64,000 nt of DNA from an uncultured Eubacteriales bacterium (GCA_934457095.1 CAKSHJ010000009.1:5261-69260), one strand, 5' to 3'; shown: positions 18,256 to 27,285, numbered from the stretch's first letter. The notes: generated by a model from the sequence alone, not told the origin. Made by a program: numbers and translations.

Positions 18256-18337
18256 CCGAAAGGGAACGCAAAAGCGTCCTTTTTAAGTGGGAGGAATCGG
18301 TAAATTTTGAAAGCCGTTCCGCCATTTACCACAAATT
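18256..18337 (+). promoter_or_regulatory. Leader of rplK with hairpin and GTGG/CCAC element
   Basis: 148 bases separate nusG from rplK. At 18258-18283 a bulged hairpin (GGGAACGC against GCGTCC) followed by five T could attenuate transcription. At 18287-18332 GTGGGAGGAATCGGTAAA is answered by TTTACCAC, so GGTAAA and GTGG compete for the same partner. The rplA leader carries the same GTGGGAGGAA...TTTACCAC elements. L1 is known to repress rplK-rplA by binding the leader; whether this is that site is inferred. Confidence 0.45.
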
Positions 18338-18352
18338 TGGAGGTGCAAGAAA

Positions 18353-18778
18353 ATGGCTCAAAAGGTAGCGGGCTTCATTAAGCTGCAAATACCTGCCGGT
18401 AAAGCAACGCCGGCGCCGCCGGTTGGTCCGGCTCTCGGTCAGCACGGCGTCAACATTATGTCTTTTACAAAGGAGTTTAACGAGCGTACTAAAAATGACG
18501 CGGGTATGATCATCCCGGTGGTCATTACCGTTTATGCGGACCGTTCGTTCACCTTTATCACCAAAACCCCGCCGGCTGCGGTTTTAATCAAAAAAGCCTG
18601 CGGTATTGAAAAGGGTTCCGGTGAACCGAACAAAAATAAGGTTTCTAAAATTACAAAAGAGCAATTGCAGAAAATTGCTGAAACCAAAATGAAAGACTTA
18701 AATGCTGCGAATATCGAAACGGCTATCAGTATGATTGCCGGTACGGCTCGCAGCATGGGCGTAGAAGTTGTAGATTAA
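18353..18778 (+). CDS. rplK: 50S ribosomal protein L11
   Basis: 141 residues, exact family length. Starts AQKVAGFIKLQIPAGKATPAPPVGPALG, with the N-terminal thiostrepton-region prolines, and ends SMGVEVVD after the rRNA-binding C-terminal domain. L11 forms the GTPase-associated centre of the large subunit with L10/L12. Site GGAGGTGC lies 6 bases before the ATG. Confidence 0.98.
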   Translation: MAQKVAGFIKLQIPAGKATPAPPVGPALGQHGVNIMSFTKEFNERTKNDAGMIIPVVITVYADRSFTFITKTPPAAVLIKKACGIEKGSGEPNKNKVSKITKEQLQKIAETKMKDLNAANIETAISMIAGTARSMGVEVVD

Positions 18779-18786
18779 ACACCCGG

Positions 18787-18820
18787 GTGGGAGGAACACC
18801 GTAAAATCCGATTTTACCAC
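18787..18820 (+). promoter_or_regulatory. Leader element of rplA
   Basis: GTGGGAGGAACACC, then a perfect hairpin GTAAAAT-CCG-ATTTTAC, then CAC that can pair back to GTG. It repeats the layout before rplK. The true ribosome binding site AGGGAGGA comes after it at 18826-18833. Confidence 0.45.
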
Positions 18821-18839
18821 TCAATAGGGAGGATAAGCA

Positions 18840-19535
18840 ATGAAACACGGTAAAAAATATGTTGACAGCGCAAAGCTGATTGACCGTACAAAACTTTATG
18901 ACGCAGAGCAGGCGCTGGAACTTTGCGTAAAAACAGGCTCGGCCAAATTTGACGAATCTGTTGAGGTTCATGTGAAATTAGGCGTAGATAGCCGTCATGC
19001 CGACCAACAGGTACGCGGTGCAATTGTATTGCCAAACGGTACGGGTAAATCTGTGCGCGTTGTGGCAATTTGCAAGGGCGACAACGAGAAAGCCGCTAAA
19101 GAGGCAGGCGCAGAGCATGTTGGCGCTGAAGAGTTGGTGCAGAAAATTCAAAGCGAGGGCTGGGCAGACTTTGATGTGCTGATTACCACCCCCGATATGA
19201 TGGGTCTAGTCGGTCGTTTAGGTAAGGTACTCGGTCCTAGAGGCCTGATGCCAAACCCCAAGGCCGGCACGGTTACACCGGACATTGGCAAGGCTGTAAC
19301 TGAGGCCAAAGCCGGTAAAATTGAGTATCGTTTGGATAAAACGAATATCATTCACTGCGTGATTGGTAAGGTTTCCTTTGGCGCTGAAAAATTGCAGGCA
19401 AACTTTGACGCTTTGCTGGATGCAATTGTAAAAGCAAAGCCGGCGGCTGCCAAGGGCCAGTATATCAAATCCTGTGTGGTGGCTTCCACCATGGGTCCGG
19501 GTGTGAAAATTAACCCCGGCAAATTTGCACAATAA
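18840..19535 (+). CDS. rplA: 50S ribosomal protein L1
   Basis: 231 residues, normal length. Contains the core KFDESVEVHVKLGVDSRHADQQVRG and the signature GRLGKVLGPRGLMPNPKAGT, ending VKINPGKFAQ. L1 binds 23S rRNA at the E-site stalk and, in well-studied bacteria, its own mRNA leader. Last gene before the separate rplJL promoter, which starts 8 bases downstream. Confidence 0.97.
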   Translation: MKHGKKYVDSAKLIDRTKLYDAEQALELCVKTGSAKFDESVEVHVKLGVDSRHADQQVRGAIVLPNGTGKSVRVVAICKGDNEKAAKEAGAEHVGAEELVQKIQSEGWADFDVLITTPDMMGLVGRLGKVLGPRGLMPNPKAGTVTPDIGKAVTEAKAGKIEYRLDKTNIIHCVIGKVSFGAEKLQANFDALLDAIVKAKPAAAKGQYIKSCVVASTMGPGVKINPGKFAQ

Positions 19536-19543
19536 TAAAAAAG

Positions 19544-19572
19544 TTGACAACCCATACTGGTTGTGCTATTAT
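19544..19572 (+). promoter_or_regulatory. Strong promoter of rplJ-rplL
   Basis: TTGACA at 19544-19549, 17-base spacer, TATTAT at 19567-19572. It sits directly after the rplA stop and drives the L10 leader. Confidence 0.85.
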
Positions 19573-19579
19573 ATTCTAC

Positions 19580-19723
19580 AAGCTGTACTTTATCCAAAGA
19601 CAGCGGGTGCTGTTTGCGTAACAGAGTTTTTGACTCTACCCGCCGAGGAAAAAGCACAATATACATGCCCTTATAATGTGTATTTGCCTTTCCTGTCTTT
19701 CTTTCAAGCAGGGGAGGCTTTTT
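19580..19723 (+). promoter_or_regulatory. Ribosomal protein L10 leader with attenuator
   Basis: The segment CCAAAGACAGCGGGTGCTG ... ACCCGCCGAGG (19594-19650) has the kink-turn layout of the L10 leader that L10/L12 binds in Firmicutes. It is followed at 19686-19718 by a hairpin (GCCTTTCCTG against CAGGGGAGGC) and a five-T run at 19719-19723, a terminator. Excess L10 is expected to stabilise the leader and end transcription before rplJ. The family is known; the mechanism here is inferred. Confidence 0.8.
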
Positions 19724-19771
19724 GTGTTAAGGATAATGGACTGCATCTGACCGATGATGGAGGTGAATACA

Positions 19772-20302
19772 TTGCCAAGTGCTAAAATTTTGAAGCAAAA
19801 AAAGCAGGCTGTCGCTGATTTGAGTGCGAATTTGAAAGAAAGCTGTGTTGGTGTAATTGTGAATTACAGCGGTATTAATGTTGCCGACGACACAAAGTTG
19901 CGTAAGGAGCTACGTGAGGCGGGCGACACCTATATGGTTGTGAAAAACACATTGCTTTCCCGTGCTTTAAGGGATGCCGGAATCGAAGGTTTGGACTCTG
20001 TACTGGAGGGGACCACTGCGATTGCATATAACAAAGAGGATTATGTTTCCGCAGCAAAAATTCTTTCCAAATATGCAGAGGACCACAAGAATTTTACCAT
20101 TAAAGCCGGCTTTATTGACGGTGCTGTTGTAGATGTAAGTGCTGTGAAAGAGTTGGGCAGCCTGCCCTCGAAAGAAGTTTTGGTTGCCAAGGCTCTGGGC
20201 GGCCTGAATGCACCGATTTCCGGTTTTGCATCTGTGCTTAGCGGCACAATGAGAGGCTTAGTAGTTGCACTTAACGCGATTGCACAAAAACAAAGCGCAT
20301 AG
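19772..20302 (+). CDS. rplJ: 50S ribosomal protein L10
   Basis: 176 residues. The N-terminal rRNA-binding domain includes VGVIVNYSGINVADDTKLRKELR and VVKNTLLSRAL; the C-terminal helix that binds L7/L12 dimers ends VALNAIAQKQSA. The TTG at 19772 (MPSAKILKQKKQ) lies 6 bases after GGAGGTGA; the upstream in-frame ATG overlaps that site. Co-transcribed with rplL. Confidence 0.95.
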   Translation: MPSAKILKQKKQAVADLSANLKESCVGVIVNYSGINVADDTKLRKELREAGDTYMVVKNTLLSRALRDAGIEGLDSVLEGTTAIAYNKEDYVSAAKILSKYAEDHKNFTIKAGFIDGAVVDVSAVKELGSLPSKEVLVAKALGGLNAPISGFASVLSGTMRGLVVALNAIAQKQSA

Positions 20303-20348
20303 AATGCAGTAAAAAAATTTAAAATGATATTTTTGGAGGTATATTATC

Positions 20349-20735
20349 ATGGCAGAGAAAAAAGTTGAAAAGTTGATTGAAGATGTAAAGGCACTTACCG
20401 TTTTGGAGCTTTCTGAGCTTGTAAAGGCTTTGGAAGAGGAGTTCGGTGTTTCCGCAGCAGCTCCGGTTGCAGTTGCAGCGGCAGCTCCGGCAGCGGGCGG
20501 TGCAGCGGCAGGCGGCGCTGAGAAAACTGAATTTGATGTTGTTCTGAAAGCAGCAGGCGCAAACAAAATCAATGTAATTAAAGTGGTTAGAGAAGTAACT
20601 GGTCTTGGTCTCAAAGAAGCAAAAGAAATCGTTGATGGCGCACCCAAAACATTGAAAGAGGGCGTTTCCAAAGACGATGCCGATGCAATGGCAGCAAAAT
20701 TGAAAGAAGCCGGCGCAGAAGTAGAATTGAAATAA
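20349..20735 (+). CDS. rplL: 50S ribosomal protein L7/L12
   Basis: 128 residues, acidic. N-terminal dimerisation helices, an Ala/Gly hinge (residues about 35-57) and the C-terminal factor-binding domain with IKVVREVTGLGLKEAKEIVD. Closed by a strong terminator 18 bases downstream; in most bacteria rpoB would follow, but here sbcC lies next on the opposite strand. Confidence 0.98.
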   Translation: MAEKKVEKLIEDVKALTVLELSELVKALEEEFGVSAAAPVAVAAAAPAAGGAAAGGAEKTEFDVVLKAAGANKINVIKVVREVTGLGLKEAKEIVDGAPKTLKEGVSKDDADAMAAKLKEAGAEVELK

Positions 20736-20752
20736 AAAATTTTACCGTAATA

Positions 20753-20786
20753 AAAGCAGGTTGGAAATTTCCGACCTGCTTTTTTG
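20753..20786 (+). terminator. Terminator after rplL
   Basis: AAAAGCAGGT and GGAAA pair with TTTCC and ACCTGCTTTT, followed by T. The A tract on the left lets it also work for sbcC, whose stop lies at 20792 on the minus strand. Confidence 0.9.
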
Positions 20787-20791
20787 TGTGC

Positions 20792-23700
20792 TTATAAGTC
20801 CTTGACGATGGTAATAGTACTGCCGCCATTTTTGGAGGGTCGTACTTGAATTTGCGTGGGAATAAGGCTTTTCAACTCACTGACATGGGAGATAATCCCG
20901 ACGGTACGCCCCATTTTGTGAATTTGTGACAGCGCTTTCATTGCGGTATCTAAAGTTTCACGATCCAAAGAACCAAAGCCTTCGTCTATAAAAATGGAAT
21001 CTAGGCGAATACTGCCGGAATACGATTGCACCACATCGGAGAGACCAAATGCAAGGGAGAGCGAGGCCAAAAATTGTTCGCCGCCAGAGAGGGTTTCAAT
21101 GGAGCGAGGAGCGCCGGTAAAGCCGTCCAAGACCTCTAAATCGAGTCCTCTTTTTGCATTGCCCTCGGTAGAGCCTTCCAAGCGTCGCAGACTGTACCGG
21201 CCACGACTGAGTCGAGAAAAAAATTCGTTGGCGTAGGTTAAAATATCGTCAAGCATAACACTTAGGATGAACAAATGCAACGGAATTTTTTTCTCATTAC
21301 TGCCCGAGAGCAACAAATATAATCGATTGGCTTGCTCGTATTGTGTTTGTGCATTTCTGGTGTTTTCGCTGAGTTTTGTAAGTTCAATCAGTGTTGTTTG
21401 AGAGGTTTGCAGTAGTTGTGTTTGACTGCCAATTTTTAAGGAGAGTGTTTGTTGTTGCGCTTGTAATTGTGCGTATTTTGCTTCCAATGGCGGGAGGTTG
21501 GGCATAGTTTGGTCTTTTAATTGCTCATTTAAAAGCCGTAATTGTTCGGCGATGGCTTTTTTCTGTGTGGTATGGTCTGTAATATCCCGCTCTAAATCCA
21601 GCATTTCTTGACGGGAGATATGCATAGCATTTAAATCTGCATCGGCAGAGAGCGACCATGCGCAGGCTTGCTGTTTTTCTAATAGAACAGACAGTGTTTT
21701 TTGTTGAGATTCCTGCGCTTCAAGTAAATCTTTTTTTGCGTGCGTCAGGCTGACCTCTTGGGAAGCCGATTTTGTGGTGGCCTGTAACCATTGTTGGTCC
21801 CATTGTACGGTTTCTTTTTTATATTGTGCCAGCATATTGTGAAAATTTTTCCAAACAGTTTGTAGGTCATTGATATCCTGTGGTTGGCGTAATCCGGATT
21901 GTATCTCCTTAACGGAGGCTTTTACGGAGGCAATTTGTTGTTGATAGTCCGCCATCTCTCCTTTATTTTTCTCCATAGCCTCTTTTAAACGACTTTGTTC
22001 GTGTTGCAATTTTTGCAGACCGATTTCCGATTTGTTCTGTGTAGCTACCATGCTTTTGGTTTTTTCTATCAGTTCAGTTTGTTGCTGCAACTTCAATGGT
22101 AAATCGGTTTGTGTAAGAGGTATTTGTTCGCATAGAGTGATACAATCGGTCAATTGTTTGTTTTTTTCATCAAGTATTGTTTTTGCACGGGTAAAGGCTT
22201 GCAATTCCTGCTGATATTGCGCCTGTAATAGTTCAAGGTGTTGAGTTAATTCGGTCAATTGTAAGGTGTCAGTTTGCTGTGTGGTATGGGATGTGGCTGG
22301 AGTTGGGTGGTGTAGCGAGCCACAAACAGGGCATGGGGCGTTTTCTTGTAAAGTTTGCGCTATGGTAAGCGCGGAATTTTGCATGATAGCGGTTTGCAAA
22401 TCTGTTAACTGTTGCTGTGTTTGAGCAAGTGTCTGTTTCTGCTGTTGTATTTTATTTTGTGCGGTGTTCAGAGCCTGCTGTGCGGTCTGTTGTTCAGTTT
22501 GCAATTGTGCCCGAGTCTGAAATTGCCGACTGTATTCAGTTAATATACGAAATTGTTCGTTATATTCGGGCAGTAGGCGATTCTGTTTTTCCAGTTCTTG
22601 CAAATGTTTGGTACCGTTTTGTATGCGTAGCTCTAAAGCGTTTATTTGCGCCTGTATTTGCGTTTGTTGCTGTTGTTTTTGCTCCGCTATATTTTCCAAT
22701 TCTTTTTGTTGTGTGCATAGTGTTTCCAGACGTTTTACGGCCTGCATATTGCGCTCTAAATCCGGCAGGGTTTGTTCCAAACGTAAAATTTCTTTCTTTT
22801 TTTGCGCAATGGAATTTTGTTCATGCCCAAGCATTTCTAAATGTGCTAAGGCCTGTTTATAGGATTGTTCGGCAGTTGATAGAGCATTTTGTTTGTGTGT
22901 CACGGTCTGTATGGCATTGTGATAATTTTGCCAATACGGAAAAATTTGCTCAATTTGTTTGGCCGTATCAAGACGCCGTTGTTTTTCCAGAATTTGTGGA
23001 TTCAGGGATAGAAGCTGTTGTTGAGTTTGTTCCAATTGCTGTTTTTGTGTGAATTTTTGCAAAAGCGTCTTGGCGGTATGGAGTTCTTCCTGCATTTTCT
23101 GCAAGTTTTGCTGCAAATGATTGAATTCTGTTTTTGTGACATGTAATACGGCTGCGGCTTGCTCACATTTTTCGGACAGCGCTTCTACGGTGTCAACAGC
23201 TTCCTGTTGGAGCAGCGTATTCTTTTCGATATAAAGCTGCTCCACGCTCCGAAATAACTCCTGAGTGTGCTGTTTCATTTTTTCGGTAATTCGAGACCAA
23301 ATCTGTGTTTTGAATAGGGTTTGTAAAATTTCGGCTTTGCCGTTGGAGTTAGCACGCAACAATTTTAGGAAGTCGCCTTGCGGCAATACAATTACCTGCG
23401 AAAATTGCTCGCAGGTCAATCCCAATAGCCGTTCGGCGTAGTCCCGAACTTTGGATTCGCTACCGGCTACAAGCAACTTCCATTGAGCGGTATCGTCAGC
23501 GGGATTACCGGCAGTTAACTGGTAACAAGCGTGTTCATCGCGGATTTCCCTTCTGCCACTGCCACGCACAAAATGTACTGCCTGTGAGCGACAAAAACGG
23601 TAACAGGCGTCTCCCAATTCAAAGGAAAAGTCCACGGAAGTGGTCAGGGTATCGTCAGCGGCGGTACTGCGCATGCCGGACCAGCTACGGCGACCACCGG

Positions 23701-23869
23701 TGGATTTACAATATAAAGCAAAGCACATTGCGTCCAAAATGGTGGTTTTGCCGCCGCCGGTAGCGCCGGTAATTAAAAAAACAGGAGATTTTCCCAATGC
23801 GGAAAAATCTATGGTGGTGGGTTGTATGTAAGAGCCGAAGCCTTGCATGGTCATGAAAATAGGTTTCAT
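20792..23869 (-). CDS. sbcC: SbcC-type exonuclease ATPase subunit
   Basis: 1025 residues. SMC-like ATPase of the SbcCD nuclease that cleaves hairpins and processes double-strand ends. Walker A is in LITGATGGGKTTILDAMCFAL (near residue 35), two long Gln-rich coiled-coil arms run from about 190 to 850, the zinc hook NAPCPVCGSLHHP sits near 515, and the C-terminus has LSGGEQFLASLSLAFGLSDV and Walker B IFIDEGFGSLD. Gln content of the coils is unusually high. Starts 18 bases after sbcD. Confidence 0.93.
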   Translation of the reverse strand: MKPIFMTMQGFGSYIQPTTIDFSALGKSPVFLITGATGGGKTTILDAMCFALYCKSTGGRRSWSGMRSTAADDTLTTSVDFSFELGDACYRFCRSQAVHFVRGSGRREIRDEHACYQLTAGNPADDTAQWKLLVAGSESKVRDYAERLLGLTCEQFSQVIVLPQGDFLKLLRANSNGKAEILQTLFKTQIWSRITEKMKQHTQELFRSVEQLYIEKNTLLQQEAVDTVEALSEKCEQAAAVLHVTKTEFNHLQQNLQKMQEELHTAKTLLQKFTQKQQLEQTQQQLLSLNPQILEKQRRLDTAKQIEQIFPYWQNYHNAIQTVTHKQNALSTAEQSYKQALAHLEMLGHEQNSIAQKKKEILRLEQTLPDLERNMQAVKRLETLCTQQKELENIAEQKQQQQTQIQAQINALELRIQNGTKHLQELEKQNRLLPEYNEQFRILTEYSRQFQTRAQLQTEQQTAQQALNTAQNKIQQQKQTLAQTQQQLTDLQTAIMQNSALTIAQTLQENAPCPVCGSLHHPTPATSHTTQQTDTLQLTELTQHLELLQAQYQQELQAFTRAKTILDEKNKQLTDCITLCEQIPLTQTDLPLKLQQQTELIEKTKSMVATQNKSEIGLQKLQHEQSRLKEAMEKNKGEMADYQQQIASVKASVKEIQSGLRQPQDINDLQTVWKNFHNMLAQYKKETVQWDQQWLQATTKSASQEVSLTHAKKDLLEAQESQQKTLSVLLEKQQACAWSLSADADLNAMHISRQEMLDLERDITDHTTQKKAIAEQLRLLNEQLKDQTMPNLPPLEAKYAQLQAQQQTLSLKIGSQTQLLQTSQTTLIELTKLSENTRNAQTQYEQANRLYLLLSGSNEKKIPLHLFILSVMLDDILTYANEFFSRLSRGRYSLRRLEGSTEGNAKRGLDLEVLDGFTGAPRSIETLSGGEQFLASLSLAFGLSDVVQSYSGSIRLDSIFIDEGFGSLDRETLDTAMKALSQIHKMGRTVGIISHVSELKSLIPTQIQVRPSKNGGSTITIVKDL

Positions 23870-23887
23870 TGGCTGCAGAACGCCTCC

Positions 23888-25042
23888 TTATTCGAGCGGT
23901 AGCGGTTCTTCTTTTAGCTGCGTTAGAATAGTTTGGAACAGTGTAATATCTGCCTTTGTAGGTTCCGTGCTGCAAATTTGCTGTAAAAATTGCGTAAACA
24001 CTGCAGTTTCGTCTACGGTACGACTTTGCATATTGCGGCGCAGTATTTCTTGCTCCGAGGTGGTTTGTGCATAAAGCCAATTGCAATGCACAGACAGAAT
24101 ATTCGGAAAATACGGGCGGAGCTGCTCCAGCGGCATGTAAACGGGTACATTGTTTGTTAATTCCACTGCCAAATAGTCAGAACACGGGGCGGTTTTGCCA
24201 AGAGAGAGCAATTCCTCCAGAGTACCGGTTAGAGTGCGCATATCTCTCACAGGCGCAATGGGCAGCAGTGTGAGATTACGCTCCTGTTTGGTGAGCCTTA
24301 GGAGAGTAAGCGATTTTTGGTGACGTTCCTCATCGAAAGAATATTTTAACGGAGAGCCGCAGTAAGCGCCGTTTTTACCGACTTGTTGCTGTCCGTGTAA
24401 ATGTCCTAAGGCGACATAATCAAAACGCCCGAATAAGGCGGGCGGAACCTCTCCGCTGCCACCGACGTAAACAGCGCTTTCAGAGTCGCAGGTGATGCTG
24501 CCTGCCGCAAAGCAGTGGCATACCAGTACATTGATTGCTGTTTTGTCCAGTTGGCTTTCAATGGCGGAGATCACTACCTGATACGCCATGGCAAAACCCT
24601 GTATCGAGTCATCGTTAAAATATTGACGCACAGTTGCCGGTTCTATATAGGGCAATAAATATAAATGCAGGACTTCATTGCCGTTTTGTAGTACAACCGG
24701 AGTAAATGCGTCCTCTAATTTTGAAGCAATATAAATGCCGCTGCTGCGCAACATACCGGCGCCCACTGCGATACGGTCTGAACCGTCATGATTGCCAGTA
24801 ATTACGGCAAAGGGTATTTTATGGCGGCTCATTTCGGTCAGCGTTTTGTCAAACAGGCGAAGAGCCTCTACCGGGGCAATTTGCCGGTCAAAAATGTCGC
24901 CTGCCAATATTACACAGTCAGGGTTTTCTGTTTGTACAGTCGGCAAAAAGCACTCTGTGATAAAATGTTCCTGATCCGGTAATAGGGAGCGGCCATAAAT
25001 CATTTTTCCAAGGTGCCAGTCTGAGGTATGGAGTATTTTCAA
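23888..25042 (-). CDS. sbcD: SbcD nuclease subunit
   Basis: 384 residues. Calcineurin-like phosphoesterase subunit of SbcCD; di-manganese motifs are LHTSDWHLGK, LAGDIFDR, ITGNHDG, VLVCHCF and ALGHLHGQQ in order. The TTG at 25042 follows GAAAGGAAC by 8 bases and begins with the usual MKILHTSDWHLGK; a TTG at 25060 would overlap the ribosome binding site. It forms an operon with sbcC downstream and the phosphoesterase upstream (14-base gap). Confidence 0.93.
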   Translation of the reverse strand: MKILHTSDWHLGKMIYGRSLLPDQEHFITECFLPTVQTENPDCVILAGDIFDRQIAPVEALRLFDKTLTEMSRHKIPFAVITGNHDGSDRIAVGAGMLRSSGIYIASKLEDAFTPVVLQNGNEVLHLYLLPYIEPATVRQYFNDDSIQGFAMAYQVVISAIESQLDKTAINVLVCHCFAAGSITCDSESAVYVGGSGEVPPALFGRFDYVALGHLHGQQQVGKNGAYCGSPLKYSFDEERHQKSLTLLRLTKQERNLTLLPIAPVRDMRTLTGTLEELLSLGKTAPCSDYLAVELTNNVPVYMPLEQLRPYFPNILSVHCNWLYAQTTSEQEILRRNMQSRTVDETAVFTQFLQQICSTEPTKADITLFQTILTQLKEEPLPLE

Positions 25043-25056
25043 GAACAGCGTTCCTT

Positions 25057-25770
25057 TCAATAATTGGTTTTGCTATATTTGCCTCTACCGGTTTGCAGGT
25101 CGGTATCGACAATCGGTATCATTTTCTCAAAAACGGAGATGTGACGGCGATTCATAGCACGGTCTATATGCTGTGCGCCGAAGAACCATTGCTTATAGGT
25201 GACCTTATGAACCATTTCCTCTAAAAAGACTTGCAGCGCCGAACGCGGCACATCTTGTCGGGTTCCCACCAACACATGATTTGGGCAAGGCTCATGGGTT
25301 AAAATGTAGTCCACACTCAACCCGCGGTCAAACAGGCGGTTTACACCGGCAATCATTTCCTCTCTGGTGGGGGTTTCCTCAGGCCACCATTTACCGGTTT
25401 CCATATAAATTTCTTTTTCTTCGGTTTCGCCGCCGCCAAAGGCAAAAAAGCTATGATTTTCTATTTCAAACAACTCTCCCCGCATTAAATGCAGAATATT
25501 CGGGCGAATTTCATGCACTTTACCGCCGTTCCATTCTTTTTTGGGATAGGCGTTTAACAAGTCAAAATTTTCGTGCGTACCCTCTACAAATAAAATGGTG
25601 TACGGCTTTTTGCTCAATTGGTCAAGCTGTTTTTCTTCCTTTTTTCCGCCGTCCCAAATAAAACCGAAGTCACCACATACAATCAGGGTATCCTGCGCGG
25701 TTAATTTTTTGGCGGTATCCGTCTGAAAACGGCGAATATCTCCGTGTGTATTACCCGTAATGTAAATCAC
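25057..25770 (-). CDS. Metallophosphoesterase
   Basis: About 237 residues, calcineurin-like fold: IYITGNTHGDI, IVCGDFGFIWDGG, FVEGTHENFDLL and LTHEPCP. The first motif normally reads GDTHGD; here the first metal-ligand Asp is Asn (GNTHGD), so activity may be altered. The family includes uncharacterised phosphodiesterases of Clostridia. GTG at 25770 lies 7 bases after AAAGGAG; the ATG at 25776 is only one or two bases from it. Upstream of sbcD and probably co-transcribed; a DNA-related role is only suggested by location. Confidence 0.75.
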   Translation of the reverse strand: MIYITGNTHGDIRRFQTDTAKKLTAQDTLIVCGDFGFIWDGGKKEEKQLDQLSKKPYTILFVEGTHENFDLLNAYPKKEWNGGKVHEIRPNILHLMRGELFEIENHSFFAFGGGETEEKEIYMETGKWWPEETPTREEMIAGVNRLFDRGLSVDYILTHEPCPNHVLVGTRQDVPRSALQVFLEEMVHKVTYKQWFFGAQHIDRAMNRRHISVFEKMIPIVDTDLQTGRGKYSKTNY

Positions 25771-25819
25771 AAGCATGCTCCTTTGCAAATGATAAATTGT
25801 GAACAATCTGAAAAATCCC

Positions 25820-25848
25820 TTTTCATTTAGAAACGGAACTGGTATACT
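25820..25848 (+). promoter_or_regulatory. Probable extended -10 promoter of the carboxypeptidase gene
   Basis: TGGTATACT with the hexamer at 25843-25848 and a poor -35 (TTTTCA, 25820-25825) 17 bases upstream. Confidence 0.45.
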
Positions 25849-25911
25849 TAAATGCAGAGTTTTCTTAATTTTGAACTACTATTATCATATCACAACGGGG
25901 GCAAAATTTCC

Positions 25912-27285
25912 ATGAAAAAAAAGATGATTTCATGCATAGTGGTACTTTTTGCGATTTTTATGGCAATCCCGCAATTTTGGACCTTTGCAGCGGAGTTTCA
26001 TATTGATTTTGAAACCAATTCTAAGGGAATTTATATGGCCAATTTAGATACCGATACTGTGGTATATGCGAAAAATGCCGATTTAAGGCTGGAGCCGGCT
26101 TCCTGCACGAAAATTATGACCTATATTGTCGCCTCCGAGCACATTGGTGACGCACAGGGTACGCAAATTACCGTGAGCGATTACATAGAACCCACTTTGT
26201 CCGGCACGGGTAGTTCTATGGCCGGCGTAATAACGGGCGAAACGCTCACGGCGCTGCAGCTTTATAATTTAATGATGGTACCCTCCGGTAACGACGCCTC
26301 TTTGGTGCTGGCAGAATATGTGGGCGGGTTGCAAAACGGCGCTACCGGTGAGGAGGCAGTGCAAAATTTCGTGAAGCTTATGAATGAAAAAGCAGCGCAA
26401 TTGGGCTGTGGTAACACACATTTTGAGAATCCACATGGGTTGCACGGTGAACAGCATTATACCACTGCCTCAGACTTATATAAGATGACCAAGTATGCGT
26501 TGACCCTGCCTTATTTTTCGGACATTACTGCGCAGACTTACTATACGCTACCGGCGACCAATAAAAGTGCAAGCTCGCGCACGGTGTATACCACCAATAA
26601 AATGATTTCAGAAAATACTGCCGAGAATCCTTACTTTTACCAGTATGCAAGGGGTATTAAAACCGGTGCACATGACCAAGCCGGTTATTGCTTGGTTTCC
26701 AGTGCGGTATATAATGGGTATACCTATATTTGCGTAGCGCTGGGCGCGCCCTCGGTAGATGCAAACGGCAGAGAAATTACCCAGCGGGGGGAATCTTTAG
26801 ATAGCAAAAGGTTGTATCGCTGGGCATTTACCACGCTGCAGAAAAAAGATGTTTTAAAAAGCACAGACATTGTTGCAGATGTAAAAATTGACTATGTTTG
26901 GGATCAGGACAGGTTGCAGCTTTCTCCGGAAAAAGATTTTTCTACCATATTACCAGCGAATGTGGATGCCAGCAGTGTGATGCTCACGCCGCATTTGCCC
27001 GAGAGCGTAAAAGCCCCGGTAAAACAAGGCGATATCATTGGTACGGCAACTTTGAGTTATGCCAATCAGGAGCTTACAACCATCAATTTGGTGGCGGCAA
27101 ACTCCATGGAAAAAAGTCAGATTTTACAAATAGGTAGTGTGATGAAGCAAATTTTTACTTCACCTTGGTTTATGATTGTGGCGGCGGTGATAGCTGTTTT
27201 AGTGATAGTGTATATTATTTTAATGCTACTTTACCGAAGCAAAAAGAGAAAATTACGTAAAATTAAAAAATACAGAAGAATGTAA
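25912..27285 (+). CDS. D-alanyl-D-alanine carboxypeptidase (low-molecular-mass PBP)
   Basis: 457 residues. Trims the terminal D-Ala of peptidoglycan stem peptides outside the membrane. A signal peptide (MKKKMISCIVVLFAIF) is followed by the S11 domain with catalytic SxxK in EPASCTKIMTYI, SxN in VPSGNDASLVLAEY and KTG in ARGIKTGAHDQAGY. A beta-rich PBP5-like domain comes next. Unlike classical PBP5, which ends in an amphipathic helix, this one ends in a true membrane helix (FMIVAAVIAVLVIVYIILML) and a very basic tail. ATG at 25912 begins at the signal peptide; a longer frame lacks a site. Confidence 0.9.
   Translation: MKKKMISCIVVLFAIFMAIPQFWTFAAEFHIDFETNSKGIYMANLDTDTVVYAKNADLRLEPASCTKIMTYIVASEHIGDAQGTQITVSDYIEPTLSGTGSSMAGVITGETLTALQLYNLMMVPSGNDASLVLAEYVGGLQNGATGEEAVQNFVKLMNEKAAQLGCGNTHFENPHGLHGEQHYTTASDLYKMTKYALTLPYFSDITAQTYYTLPATNKSASSRTVYTTNKMISENTAENPYFYQYARGIKTGAHDQAGYCLVSSAVYNGYTYICVALGAPSVDANGREITQRGESLDSKRLYRWAFTTLQKKDVLKSTDIVADVKIDYVWDQDRLQLSPEKDFSTILPANVDASSVMLTPHLPESVKAPVKQGDIIGTATLSYANQELTTINLVAANSMEKSQILQIGSVMKQIFTSPWFMIVAAVIAVLVIVYIILMLLYRSKKRKLRKIKKYRRM

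Noticed and set aside
22417..23052. A 211-codon plus-strand frame inside sbcC
   Set aside because: It mirrors the Gln-rich coiled-coil coding region (CAA/CAG read as TTG/CTG) and has no start signals.
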